Shown: positions 45,820-55,756 of the stretch, one piece after another
Layout: every line of letters starts with the position of its first letter
Position numbering within the stretch: position 1 is the first letter of the stretch
Source of the DNA: Reticulitermes speratus
Taxonomy: Eukaryota > Arthropoda > Insecta > Blattodea > Rhinotermitidae
Length of the DNA stretch: 64,000 nucleotides
NCBI GenBank assembly: GCA_021186555.1
Contig: JAJKFL010000237.1
Coordinates: 1,632,558 to 1,696,557 of the forward strand
Direction: 5' to 3'
Notes under the pieces: model-generated
Databases searched by the model: none
Told to the model about the DNA's origin: nothing
What the model saw: only the letters and a program-made list of their open reading frames with translations
Program-made: the position numbers and the translations under genes

Positions 45820-48800
45820 GTAAGTGGTTTGTGTCGTACTTAAGTGACTACTGAGAACAGGGTGGGCCGCGATAGCTCAGTCGGTATAGCGACTCGCTAC
45901 GGGATGGACGGTCCGGGGATCGAATTGCCTATCCCAGTGGCCGTGCGGTCTAAGGCGTGGGTCTTCGGCCGCTCGCTTACTGGGATTGTGGGTTCGAATC
46001 CCACCGGGGGCATGGATGTTTGTGTTGTGTTTGTTGTAAGGACGGTAATATGGAAAGTAAAGTGACATGAAGGACGAAAGGATTTAAACAGTACAAAAAT
46101 GGATCAAAGGGGAAAAACCCCGGACAGGCAAAAAAAAAAAAAATCCCGGTGGGAGCGAGATTTTTCGCAGCCGTCCAGACCGGCCCTGGGGCCCATCCAG
46201 CCTCCTGTTCAACGGGTACTGGGTCTATTTCCTGGAGGTAAAGCGGCAGGGCGTGGAGTTGACCACCCATCCCATATGGCGCCGAGGTTAAGGAAAGAGT
46301 ACAGCTATACCTCTACTCCCTCTCTGGGCCTTCGTGGCCTGTTATAGGGTGAACTTTACCTTTTACTGAGAATGGGACGGAGTGAAGCTGTGTGATACAC
46401 ATCCATCAGCTACTAGTTCTTTCTGATAACTTTCTTTATTAGGGTGAAAATACAAATAATGTAGTGAAAACGGCAGAAGTTTAATTAGACTCCGGGAAGG
46501 AGGTTTGTCAAGAAGTAGGTCTAAATACGGAGTGACATATGTATGTGATCATGTCTTGTGGACAGAATGCAGGACAGAGTGACATATGTATGTGATCATG
46601 TCTTGTGGACAGAATGCAGGACAGAGTGACATATGTATGTGATCATGTCTTGTGGACAGAATGCAGGACAGAGTGACATATGTATGTGATCATGTCTTGT
46701 GGACAGAATGCAGGACAGAGTGACATATGTATGTGATCATGTCTTGTGGACAGAATGCAGGACAGCTGTGACATATGTATGTGATCATGTCTTGTGGACA
46801 GAATGCAGGACAGAGTGACATATGTATGTGATCATGTCTTGTGGACAGAATGCAGGACAGAGTGACATATGTATGTGATCATGTCTTGTGCACAGAATGC
46901 AGGACAGAGTGACATATGTATGTGATCATGTCTTGTGGACAGAATGCAGGACAGAGTGACATATGTATGTGATCATGTCTTGTGGACAGAATGCAGGACA
47001 GAGTGACATATGTATGTGATCATGTCTTGTGGACAGAATGCAGGACAGAGTGACATATGTATGTGATCATGTCTTGTGGACAGAATGCCAGGACAGAGTC
47101 ACAACATCGATATAGGTAATACGTGGTTTGAATATATGGCGAAGTTCACATATGTGGGAAAGCACTAAGGAATGAAAATTGTATTTATGGTGAAATTAGG
47201 GAAGGATTTAGTTGGGGAGTGCCTGCTGCCAATCGGTGCAGAATGTCTTGTCTGTCCGTTTGCTAACTAGGGAGTGCCTGCTGCCAATCGGTGCAGAATG
47301 TCTTGTCTGTCCGTTTGCTAACTAGGGAGTGCCTGCTGCCAATCGGTGCAGAATCTCTTGTCTGTCCGTTTGCTAACTAGGGAGTGCCTGCTGCCAATCG
47401 GTGCAGAATCTCTTGTCTGTCCGTTTGCTAACTAGGGAGTGCCTGCTGCCAATCGGTGCAGAATGTCTTGTCTGTCCGTTTGCTAACTAGGGATGCCTGC
47501 TGCCAATCGGTGCAGAATGTCTTGTCTGTCCGTTTGCTAACTAGGGAGTGCCTGCTGCCAATCGGTGCAGAATCTCTTGTCTGTCCGTTTGCTAACTAGG
47601 GAGTGCCTGCTGCCAATCGGTGCAGAATCTCTTGTCTGTCCGTTTGCTAACTAGGGAGTGCCTGCTGCCAATCGGTGCAGAATCTCTTGTCTGTCCGTTT
47701 GCTAACTAGGAACACAGACGTTAAAGTATATAACACTAGAATTGTGTCAGTTTTTAAAGTTGATTGTGAAACTTGGTCTGTCATATTAAGGAAAGGCCAC
47801 AGGGTGACGGCTTTTGTGAATGTGGTGATGAGGAAAGTGTTTAGGCCTGAGAATGACGTGGCAATAGGAGAGTTGAGAAAATTACATGAGGAGTAACTTC
47901 ATAAACTTCAATCCTCACCAACTATTATTCGGGTGATCAAATGATGGAGGATAATACGATGGGCATGTAGAACGTAAGGGGAAAAGTGAAATTCATGCAG
48001 GATTTTGGTGGGTATCACTAAAGGAAAGAGGCTACTTGAAAGACTTGACATAGATGGAAGAATAATACTAAAGTTAATCTTAAAGAAATAGGACAGGAGG
48101 ACGTGAACTGGATTGATCTTGTTCAGGACAGGGACAAGTAGCGAGATGTTGTGAACACGGTGATGAACTTCAGGTTCCACAAAGTACACAAAATGCTTTG
48201 GTCAGCAGCCTGAAGGCCAGCTTCTCGAGGACACACTTCCGTCGTTGTTGTATTGTTTGTACAACCACGCCGTCAGTTGTGTTACTTGTACAACGTCAGA
48301 TTGTACAGTATAATCGAAACCGGTTATAACGACATCGGTTTATACGACACCTCGCTTATAGCGTCAGATTTTGTGTGGTACCAATTAATTCGTCGCTGTT
48401 AACCATAACATTATACTCCTCGGTTATAACGACACTCGTTTATAACGACACAAAACATTCAGCAGCTTTCACGACGTTATAACCGAGTTGGACTGTATTA
48501 GTTAATATAAATTGGAAGGGACTTGGAAGGAGTCGGTCATATCCTAGTTCGAGGTACAGTACCGCATATCTGTAGATACTGGCGAATATTGTAAAAACTG
48601 TCGGATGATCGATTTGGCGGGCAGCATTCGAATCGGTGACTTTGGCATACAAGTCGGAAGTGTTAGTACTTGTGTCAAGTTAGGAACAGTCTGTTATAGT
48701 GACATGTGAGGTACAGTCCTGCGGGTTGTGACGCCGTACATTTTGGTAGACGGATACCAACCGTCCATACAAAATCTGCCGCTTTCTTAGTCAAGGAACG

Positions 48801-51800
48801 GAATTTGGCACAGTAGTGACTGGGTGTTCGTGATTAGTTGGGACTGATAAAACTGTGGCGAATATAGTGACTGTGTGTTCGTGATTAGTTGGGACTGATA
48901 AAACTGTGGCGAATATAGTGACTGTGTGTTCGTGATTAGTTGGGACTGATAAAACTGTGGCGAATATAGTGACTGTGTGTTTGTGATTAGTTGGGACTGA
49001 TAAAACTGTGACGAATATAGTGACTGTGTGTTCGTGATTAGTTGGGACTGATAAAACTGTGGCGAATATAGTGACTGTGTGTTCGTGATTAGTTGGGACT
49101 GATAAAACTGTGACGAATATAGTGACTGTGTGTTTGTGATTAGTTGGGACTGATAAAACTGTGACGAATATAGTGACTGTGTGTTCGTGATTAGTTGGGA
49201 CTGATAAAACTGTGACGAATATAGTGACTGTGTGTTCGTGATTAGTTGGGACTGATAAAACTGTGGCGAATATAGTGACTGTGTGTTCGTGATTAGTTGG
49301 GACTGATAAAACTGTGGCGAATATAGTGACTGTGTGTTCGTGATTAGTTGGGACTGATAAAACTGTGGCGAATATAGTGACTGTATGTTCGTGATTAGTT
49401 GGGACTGATAAAACTGTGGCGAATATAGTGACTGTGTGTTCGTGATTAGTTGGGACTGATAAAACTGTGGCGAATATAGTGACTGTGTGTTCGTGATTAG
49501 TTGGGACTGATAAAACTGTGGCGAATATAGTGACTGTGTGTTCGTGATTAGTTGGGACTGATAAAACTGTGGCGAATATAGTGACTGTGTGTTCGTGATT
49601 AGTTGGGACTGATAGAACTGTGGCGAATATAGTGACTGTGTGTTCGTGATTAGTTGGGACTGATAAAACTGTGGCGAATATAGTGACTGTGTGTTCGTGA
49701 TTAGTTGGGACTGATAGAACTGTGGCGAATATAGTGACTGTGTGTTCGTGATTAGTTGGGACTGATAGAACTGTGGCGAATATAGTGACTGTGTGTTCGT
49801 GATTAGTTGGGACTGATAAAACTGTGGCGAATATAGTGACTGTGTGTTCGTGATTAGTTGGGACTGATAAAACTGTGGCGAAATAAGTGACTGTGTGTTC
49901 GTGATTAGTTGGGACTGATAAAACTGTGACGAATATAGTGACTGTGTGTTCGTGATTAGTTGGGACTGATAAAACTGTGGCGAATATAGTGACTGTGTGT
50001 TCGTAATTAGTTGGGTCTGATAAAACTGTGGCGAATATAGTGACTGTGTTTCGTGATTAGTTGGGACTGATAAAACTGTGGCGAATATAGTGACTGTGTG
50101 TTCGTGATTAGTTGGGACTGATAAAACTGTGGCGAATATAGTGACTGTGTGTTCGTGATTAGTTGGGACTGATACAACTGTGGCGAATATAGTGACTGTG
50201 TGTTCGTGATTAGTTGGGACTGATAAAACTGTGGCGAATATAGTGACTGTGTGTTCGTGATTAGTTGGGACTGATAAAACTGTGGCGAATATAGTGACTG
50301 TGTGTTCGTGATTAGTTGGGACTGATAAAACTGTGGCGAATATAGTGACTGTGTGTTCGTGATTAGTTGGGACTGATAAAACTGTGGCGAATATAGTGAT
50401 TGTATGTTCGTGATTAGTTGGGACTGATAGAACTGTGGCGAATATAGTGATTGTATGTTCGTGATTAGTTGGGACTGATAGAACTGTGGCGAATATAGTG
50501 ACTGTATGTTCGTGATTAGTTGGGACTGATAGAACTGTGGCGAATATAGTGATTGTATGTTCGTGATTAGTTGGGACTGATAGAACTGTGGCGAATATAG
50601 TGATTGTATGTTCGTGATTAGTTGGGACTGATAGAACTGTGGCGAATATAGTGACTGTGTGTTCGTGATTAGTTGGGACTGATAGAACTGTGGCGAATAT
50701 AGTGACTGTGTGTTCGTGATTAGTTGGGACTGATAAAACTGTGGCGAATATAGTGACTGTGTGTTCGTGATTAGTTGGGACTGATAGAACTGTGGCGAAT
50801 ATAGTGACTGTGTGTTCGTGATTAGTTGGGACTGATAAAACTGTGGCGAATATAGTGACTGTGTGTTCGTGATTAGTTGGGACTGATAAAACTGTGGCGA
50901 ATATAGTGACTGTGTGTTCGTGATTAGTTGGGACTGATACAACTGTGGCGAATATAGTGACTGTGTGTTCGTGATTAGTTGGGACTGATAAAACTGTGGC
51001 GAATATAGTGACTGTGTGTTCGTGATTAGTTGGGACTGATAAAACTGTGGCGAATATAGTGACTGTGTGTTCGTGATTAGTTGGGACTGATAAAACTGTG
51101 GCGAATATAGTGACTGTGTGTTCGTGATTAGTTGGGACTGATAAAACTGTGGCGAATATAGTGATTGTATGTTCGTGATTAGTTGGGACTGATAGAACTG
51201 TGGCGAATATAGTGATTGTATGTTCGTGATTAGTTGGGACTGATAGAACTGTGGCGAATATAGTGACTGTATGTTCGTGATTAGTTGGACTGATAGAACT
51301 GTGGCGAATATAGTGATTGTATGTTCGTGATTAGTTGGGACTGATAGAACTGTGGCGAATATAGTGATTGTATGTTCGTGATTAGTTGGGACTGATAGAA
51401 CTGTGGCGAATATAGTGACTGTGTGTTCGTGATTAGTTGGGACTGATAGAACTGTGGCGAATATAGTGACTGTGTAGTTCGTGATTAGTTGGGACTGATA
51501 AAACTGTGGCGAATATAGTGACTGTGTGTTCGTGATTAGTTGGGACTGATAGAACTGTGGCGAATATAGTGACTGTGTGTTCGTGATTAGTTGGGACTGA
51601 TAGAACTGTGGCGAATATAGTGACTGTGTGTTCGCGATTAGTTGGGACTGATACAACTGTGGCGAATATAGTGACTGTGTGTTCGTGATTAGTTGGGACT
51701 GATAAAACTGTGGCGAATATAGTGACTGTGTGTTCGTGATTAGTTGGGACTGATAAAACTGTGGCGAATATAGTGACTGTGTGTTCGTAATTAGTTGGGT

Positions 51801-53654
51801 CTGATAAAACTGTGGCGAATATAGTGACTGTGTGTTCGTGATTAGTTGGGACTGATAGAACTGTGGCGAATATAGTGACTGTGTGTTCGTGATTAGTTGG
51901 GACTGATAAAACTGTGGCGAATATAGTGACTGTGTGTTCGTAATTAGTTGGGTCTGATAAAACTGTGGCGAATATAGTGACTGTGTGTTCGTGATTAGTT
52001 GGGACTGATAAAACTGTGGCGAATATAGTGACTGTGTGTTCGTAATTAGTTGGGTCTGATAAAACTGTGGCGAATGTATCAGCAATGCACAACGATTGTG
52101 TCATTGCAAGAACTCACGAAATATCGGCACCAAAAATATAAAATATTCTCCGAAAACAAAGTACAGATTCATTGATAATAAATACAACACTTTTGGAGGC
52201 ACAAGATACATTAAATAATTGAAGAAGAGCCTCACTGCAGGAAACACAAAAGCAATCAACCTTTTTTAATGAAAAAGAGTGCTTAACTGAGCTGAGAGTG
52301 GTCTGTGCTGAGAGTGGTCTGCGCAACAGCGAGAAAGTGAAGAAAGCCCACTTTTACCTATATGGTCTCATCTTGATTTGTCGGAAAGTCACGATAGTGC
52401 AAATAATGGTATTGAAATGGGCGATCACGACAGGTCGAATTCCCGAACATCGAGATACTGCCTTACCTGTCTACCGAACTACAAGGCGTTGTATCTCAGC
52501 AAACAGTAATACTGTGTTTGTTACAGGTCTAACCAAATCATTCCATGGATCACATTCCTGTCTCAGATACTGGTATTTCCTCAGTTATTCAAGAAATTCT
52601 CTGCATTTAATGGAACACGTGTACCTGTTCTGAGGCACGCCACGTCCTCCTACCTATTGTTTTATGATACACTTTAATATTATCCTGTCACCTGCGCGTG
52701 GGTCTTACAAGTGGGATCTTTTCTTACTCGTTGGCAACCAAAATTCTGTAGGAATTGCTCTTCTGATCCACACGTGCTACATGGCCTACCAATACCATCC
52801 TCCTCCATTTGATCACAGGAATAGCATTGAGTGGGCAGTGCAGAAGTGTGTCTCTATTCCGGTGTGCCTGCTCCATGCTAGGGTTCATAATCGTACTGTG
52901 GAAGTATTCAAAAGCAGCTCTAGTAGTTTCAACATGACAAGTACCATAAATCACATGCCTTCATTTGCAGGTGTTTCTGTCTCTGCTCACCGCCCTTGTG
53001 GCAGTTTCCGCGCAAGTCATGCCTCCGAGCCAGAACAGCGCGACAAGTGCTTCTGAGAACCTGAACACTGCACAATACTACAACCAGAACTTTTACGCCA
53101 GAGACGAATCCAGAATCCGGCAGCACTCGACAACTCTCGGAAACAACGCCGAAGGTACGACGGACGTCGCCACAGCCACGTCTGATCCCCTTCCGCTGCC
53201 AGCCGTCGAGCCTCTCTACACTAACCTCCCAGCACAACACCCGCATTTCCACCACACCGCTCCTTATCCGGTTTACAGCACAGCTCCCGAATACCCAAAT
53301 ACCTTCCGCAACGTACCAATTGTCTCACGTTTCTCCCCTCTTTATGCAGCCTTAGGTGACCCTCTGTTTCCTTACTATGTCCTTCCTGCTGTGCCTCTCT
53401 CCAACACGCGTGGCACTGCCGACGAACCGTTCCTTAACCCAACCATCGAACTGCCTCATGTGCAGTTCATTGACCCAACTCCTCTTCAGCCTGTCTATCC
53501 CGAGCCCGCAGTTCAGACCCACCACTCAGCCACGAACAACTTCAACCGCCTCTCTGCCTTCGCCAACCCCCTGCTTGCAAGCAGTGGAAGTGTGGCCGAC
53601 AACACAGCCTACTTGAAGGATATGCTGCCAGTTGTGCAGCCAATCGTCGTCTGA
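45808..53654 (+). CDS. Secreted proline/tyrosine-rich protein, 2 exons, 231 aa
   Basis: Exon 1 is ATG ACG AAC AGG (45808-45819) followed by GTAAGT. Exon 2 is 52971-53654 after TTCATTTGCAG. The joined N-terminus MTNRVFLSLLTALVAVSAQ is a complete signal peptide, split after the fourth codon as is usual in insect cuticle-type genes. The mature chain is rich in Pro, Ala, Tyr, Thr and Asn (AQYYNQNFYARDESRIRQHS; FSPLYAALGDPLFPYYVLPA; LPHVQFIDPTPLQPVYPEPA) and has no Cys and no recognised chitin-binding domain. It is probably an extracellular structural or cuticle-associated protein; the family is not recognised. The intron of 7151 bp holds SINEs, three minisatellites, a Tigger-like MITE and LINE fragments. 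A possible AATAAA lies at 54651. Confidence 0.82.
45866..46144 (+). mobile_element. SINE with two tRNA-like heads in tandem and an A-tail
   Basis: First head: GGGCCGCGATAGCTCAGTCG with GGGGATCGAATTGCC. Second: AGTGGCCGTGCGGTCTAAGG with TGTGGGTTCGAATCCCACC (45988-46006). The sequence then runs to a 14 nt A run at 46131-46144. Neither head folds as a clean tRNA over its whole length, so these are pol III promoter relics, not tRNA genes. Confidence 0.7.
46145..46372 (+). mobile_element. SINE body (family of 20766), plus orientation
   Basis: GAGATTTTTCGCAGCCGTCC, CATCCAGCCTCCTGTTCAAC, GTAAAGCGGCAGGGCGTGGA and TACCTCTACTCCCTCTCTGG are shared with the copies at 20766, 33652 and 36695. It ends in GTGAACTTTACCTTTTAC. 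Best preserved body in the window. Confidence 0.78.
46531..47098. repeat. 47 bp tandem array, 12 copies
   Basis: The unit contains AGAGTGACATATGTATGTGA and TCATGTCTTGTGGACAGAAT. Copies are nearly identical; rare changes include AGCTGTGAC at 46766 and GTGCACAG at 46889. Confidence 0.96.
47215..47710. repeat. 55 bp tandem array, 9 copies, derived from a LINE coding segment
   Basis: The unit contains GGGAGTGCCTGCTGCCAATC and GGTGCAGAATGTCTTGTCTG, with a G/C variant in GAATGTCT/GAATCTCT. Its last copy is continuous with the LINE coding sequence that follows: QNLLSVRLLTR is array, NTDVKVYNTRI is the first non-repeated part. The LINE equivalent is the SVxNLLSSRLLSKNxKVxIYKT block. Confidence 0.95.
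47711..48186 (+). mobile_element. LINE C-terminal region (parent family of three arrays)
   Basis: The plus strand reads NTDVKVYNTRIVSVFKVDCE then TWSVILRKGHRVTAFVNVVM, RKVFRPENDVAIGELRKLHE, and after a TAA: LHKLQSSPTIIRVIK, EKxNSCRILVGITKGKRLLE, and a final VNTVMNF. It has the CETWxLxLREEHRLRVFENxVLRKIF / ELHxLxSSPxIIRVIK / RILVGxxxGKR / VNTVMNLR series. Stops and frame changes make it inactive. Confidence 0.82.
48306..48495. mobile_element. Tigger/pogo-like MITE, 190 bp
   Basis: CAGTATAATCGAAACCGGTT at the left and AACCGAGTTGGACTG at the right are inverted ends. TA lies at both flanks (48304-48305, 48496-48497). The interior has repeated GGTTATAACGACA motifs on both strands, typical of these elements. 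Confidence 0.82.
48813..52074. repeat. 51 bp tandem array, about 64 copies, with higher-order structure
   Basis: The unit contains GACTGTGTGTTCGTGATTAG and TTGGGACTGATAAAACTGTG. Variants include GATAGAACTG, GATACAACTG and GATTGTATG. The GATACAACTG marker recurs at 50171, 50936 and 51650 (765 and 714 bp, that is 15 and 14 units), each followed by a cluster of GATTGTATG units, so a larger block has been copied. The minus strand stays open for 692 codons because 51 is divisible by 3 (17-residue repeat with SQLITNTQSLYSP). It sits inside an intron. Confidence 0.97.
52560..52960 (-). mobile_element. LINE C-terminal relic just upstream of exon 2
   Basis: The minus strand reads NAIPVIKWRRMVLVGHVARV then DQKSNSYRILVANE, with degraded continuation to the left. 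Same family as 47711-48186 (IIRVIKSRRMRWAGHVARMG). Confidence 0.7.
52971..53654 (+). CDS. Secreted-protein gene exon 2 (227 codons and stop)
   Basis: It starts directly after TTCATTTGCAG. GTG TTT CTG TCT continues the signal peptide from exon 1, with cleavage likely after VSAQ or nearby. It is open to TGA at 53652-53654 and ends LKDMLPVVQPIVV. Codon use is GC-rich at third positions compared with the AT-rich surroundings, supporting real coding sequence. Confidence 0.88.
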   Translation: MFLSLLTALVAVSAQVMPPSQNSATSASENLNTAQYYNQNFYARDESRIRQHSTTLGNNAEGTTDVATATSDPLPLPAVEPLYTNLPAQHPHFHHTAPYPVYSTAPEYPNTFRNVPIVSRFSPLYAALGDPLFPYYVLPAVPLSNTRGTADEPFLNPTIELPHVQFIDPTPLQPVYPEPAVQTHHSATNNFNRLSAFANPLLASSGSVADNTAYLKDMLPVVQPIVV

Positions 53655-55230
53655 AACGTCTGTTACGAGAAAGGGTGTAATTTTATCGTTATTTGTGTAA
53701 GTAAGTGCAGATCTAACTTCGACTGGTAAACCCAGGACGGGCGTTGTTGACAGTCAGCTCCGCTTTCAACAGCAGACCACATGGTGCAGTGAGGGGGGCA
53801 CACTGATAGCCACGCCCGTCCACAACGCACAATATTCAGTTGACTTTCAATTTCTTCAACGACGGTGAACACAACGTAAAATTCAATTGCCTATTTATTG
53901 TCGGGAGAATCTAATATGGAAGTGTTGAGGTGAATATTGACACAAAACTGGAGGTTGGAGAAAAATGAAGATTGGGAATCCTCTGTTTTTTTTATCTAAA
54001 TTTTCATTTTGCATTGAAGGTGGGTTACAATTTTTGTTATTCTGATGTCCATGACAGTCTTATGAGTCCGACTTAATCAAAAATATTTACGTCAATTTTA
54101 CTCTTAAAAATCGTTTCTGGCTCTGTTTAGTTAGAGGCAAAGTGCAACTGCTTTTGTTAGTGGAGAGAGAAATGTGTGTTTGTATTGAAGTGACTGAGAA
54201 ACACAACGTGTCTCTGGACGGAGCAGTTTACAGGCAAAGTTCTGAATTTTTATTGTTCAGGGTGTTTGTATCAGTAACTGGGGGTGTTTGTATCAGTAAC
54301 TGGGGGTGTTTGTATCAGTAACTGGGGGTGTTTGTATCAGTAACTGTCGACTACTTTATTTGCAACAGGGTTAAACCAAGAGAAGAAATGTTGCAAATTT
54401 ATAAATACAAAAGTAAGTAGTTTTAAGATACAATACGTAAATCATCTTTAGACTTTCATCATCATCAATAAACATGACGAACATGATGATAAATGAAAAT
54501 GGAACAAGACAATGAAATTCAGAAGTAAGTTTATGTCAAATTACCACGTAAAGCAATACAGTAAGGACATATGAACACGTGACAACACTTCTATCGATAA
54601 CAGGTCTGCTGCCAGACACCCTGTACGATAGTTTAAAACCTTTAACTTGCAATAAAGCATCTCCAGCAGCATCCAGCGTGCAGCGCTACACTGACCGCAG
54701 AGTTATCAGTTATAATAGCAATGTATAATAATAATATTCAATAATAATTTATGTTTATTTAATGCTCACAATTATTTGTAATCACTTTGATATAGCCTAT
54801 ATTTATAATTATACTAACAGTGTAACAGAAAAGTGATAAGAAATAAAGCAAAATAACAATGCCTTACTGTTTATATACTGACTCAATATCTACTGACAGC
54901 ACGTAGGAACGTAGGAACACAAGAACGTAGGAAATGTAGGTATAAGGTAAAGCTGAGACGCGCTCACTGCACCACCACAAAACTGGCAACAATGTGTATA
55001 GTTTCACTTGACCCGGTCCCATGTCAGATTCAATTTCTGCACCAAAATTCCGACATGAAGTGACTTGGTGTCGACCAGAGGCCCCCCGCAGTGAAAGGTC
55101 GGCGAAATAACCGCCTGGTCCATTGCATGGCTTCGTTAGCTAGGTCGGTGTTTGTAGCAACGTGACACTGTGTACATGCTGCGTTCAGGGGGGTGAAACT
55201 GGGATAGGGGTAGGGAGAGAATACAATCGC
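53655..55230. other. 3' flank of the secreted-protein gene; intergenic
   Basis: A candidate AATAAA lies at 54651-54656. AT-rich with short repeats (CGTAGGAAC near 54903). No further exon or TE protein was seen. Confidence 0.4.
54258..54347. repeat. 22 bp tandem repeat, 4 copies
   Basis: The unit is GGGTGTTTGTATCAGTAACT plus GG, four copies. Confidence 0.92.
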
Positions 55231-55287
55231 GACATCTTACCGTGGTCGACGTCAAACTCGTCAAGAACGGCAACTACAATATCTACT
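55230..55287 (-). pseudogene. Possible Walker B remnant of the NACHT-like gene
   Basis: The minus strand just left of the Penelope-like insertion reads VDIVVAVLDEFDVDH, resembling the hydrophobic strand plus LDxxDE of a NACHT Walker B. Position and orientation fit the Walker A-like segment on the other side of the insertion (about 55935). The match is short and could be chance. Confidence 0.4.
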
Positions 55288-55351
55288 TTTCACATTGTGG
55301 ACACCGTGCATCTTCGTCATATTGAATCAAGTTACAGACCAACTGATGCAC

Positions 55352-55397
55352 TGTTGACGAGTCCTACGGTGGAATTCCACCGTAGGACTCGTCAACA
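55352..55397. repeat. 46 bp perfect palindrome
   Basis: The left half TGTTGACGAGTCCTACGGTG plus GAA is followed immediately by its exact reverse complement, with GAATTC at the centre and no spacer. Confidence 0.95.
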
Positions 55398-55625
55398 CAC
55401 AGTACACAGCACACAGTACACTTCGCTAACCACGCGAAAACATTTCACATGCTTATATTACCACAATACCAAAAGCCAGCAGTTCTGCACTTCTAACATC
55501 TACAGTGTTTTTATAATTTTACAACTTTTTAACTTATCTTTTTACAAGATTTTACATATGTTTTATAGTGCCAATGGAATATTTTAAACCATGTGATTGA
55601 AGTGACGTAGCTTTTAGCAAAAAAT

Positions 55626-55665
55626 CCCCCTGACGATGATCCTAGGATCGAAACACGTGTAGGGG
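55626..55665 (+). ncRNA. Type I hammerhead ribozyme motif (Penelope-type)
   Basis: Stem I CCCC (55626-55629) pairs with GGGG (55662-55665). The core CTGACGA is at 55630-55636. Stem II is GATCC-TA-GGATC (55638-55649). GAAA is at 55650-55653. The short, palindromic stem III A-CACGTG-T is followed by A at the cleavage position (55661). All core bases fit CUGANGA...GAAA...UH. Activity is not shown. Confidence 0.75.
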
Positions 55666-55756
55666 TACTATTTTAACATTTTTAATAAAGCTACTTAAAA
55701 AGTGCTTTAAAAAGTGCATCAGTTGGTCTGTAACTTGATTCAATACAATATCTACT

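Larger units (their letters stand above)
55288..55743 (+). mobile_element. Penelope-like insertion, 456 bp, with 13 bp target duplication
   Basis: TACAATATCTACT occurs at 55275-55287 and 55744-55756, flanking the element as a perfect direct repeat. Inside are a 31 bp perfect inverted repeat (55321-55351 against 55714-55744), a 46 bp perfect palindrome (55352-55397) and a hammerhead motif (55626-55665). No reverse transcriptase is present, so it is a truncated or non-autonomous copy. Confidence 0.7.

Noticed and set aside
45940..46015. Functional tRNA gene
   Set aside because: The B box is good, but acceptor and anticodon arms do not pair convincingly and the sequence continues into SINE body and A-tail.
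50007..52085. 692-codon minus-strand frame with a 17-residue repeat
   Set aside because: The 51 bp period keeps one frame open. It lies in an intron of a plus-strand gene, with no promoter and no non-repeat coding part.
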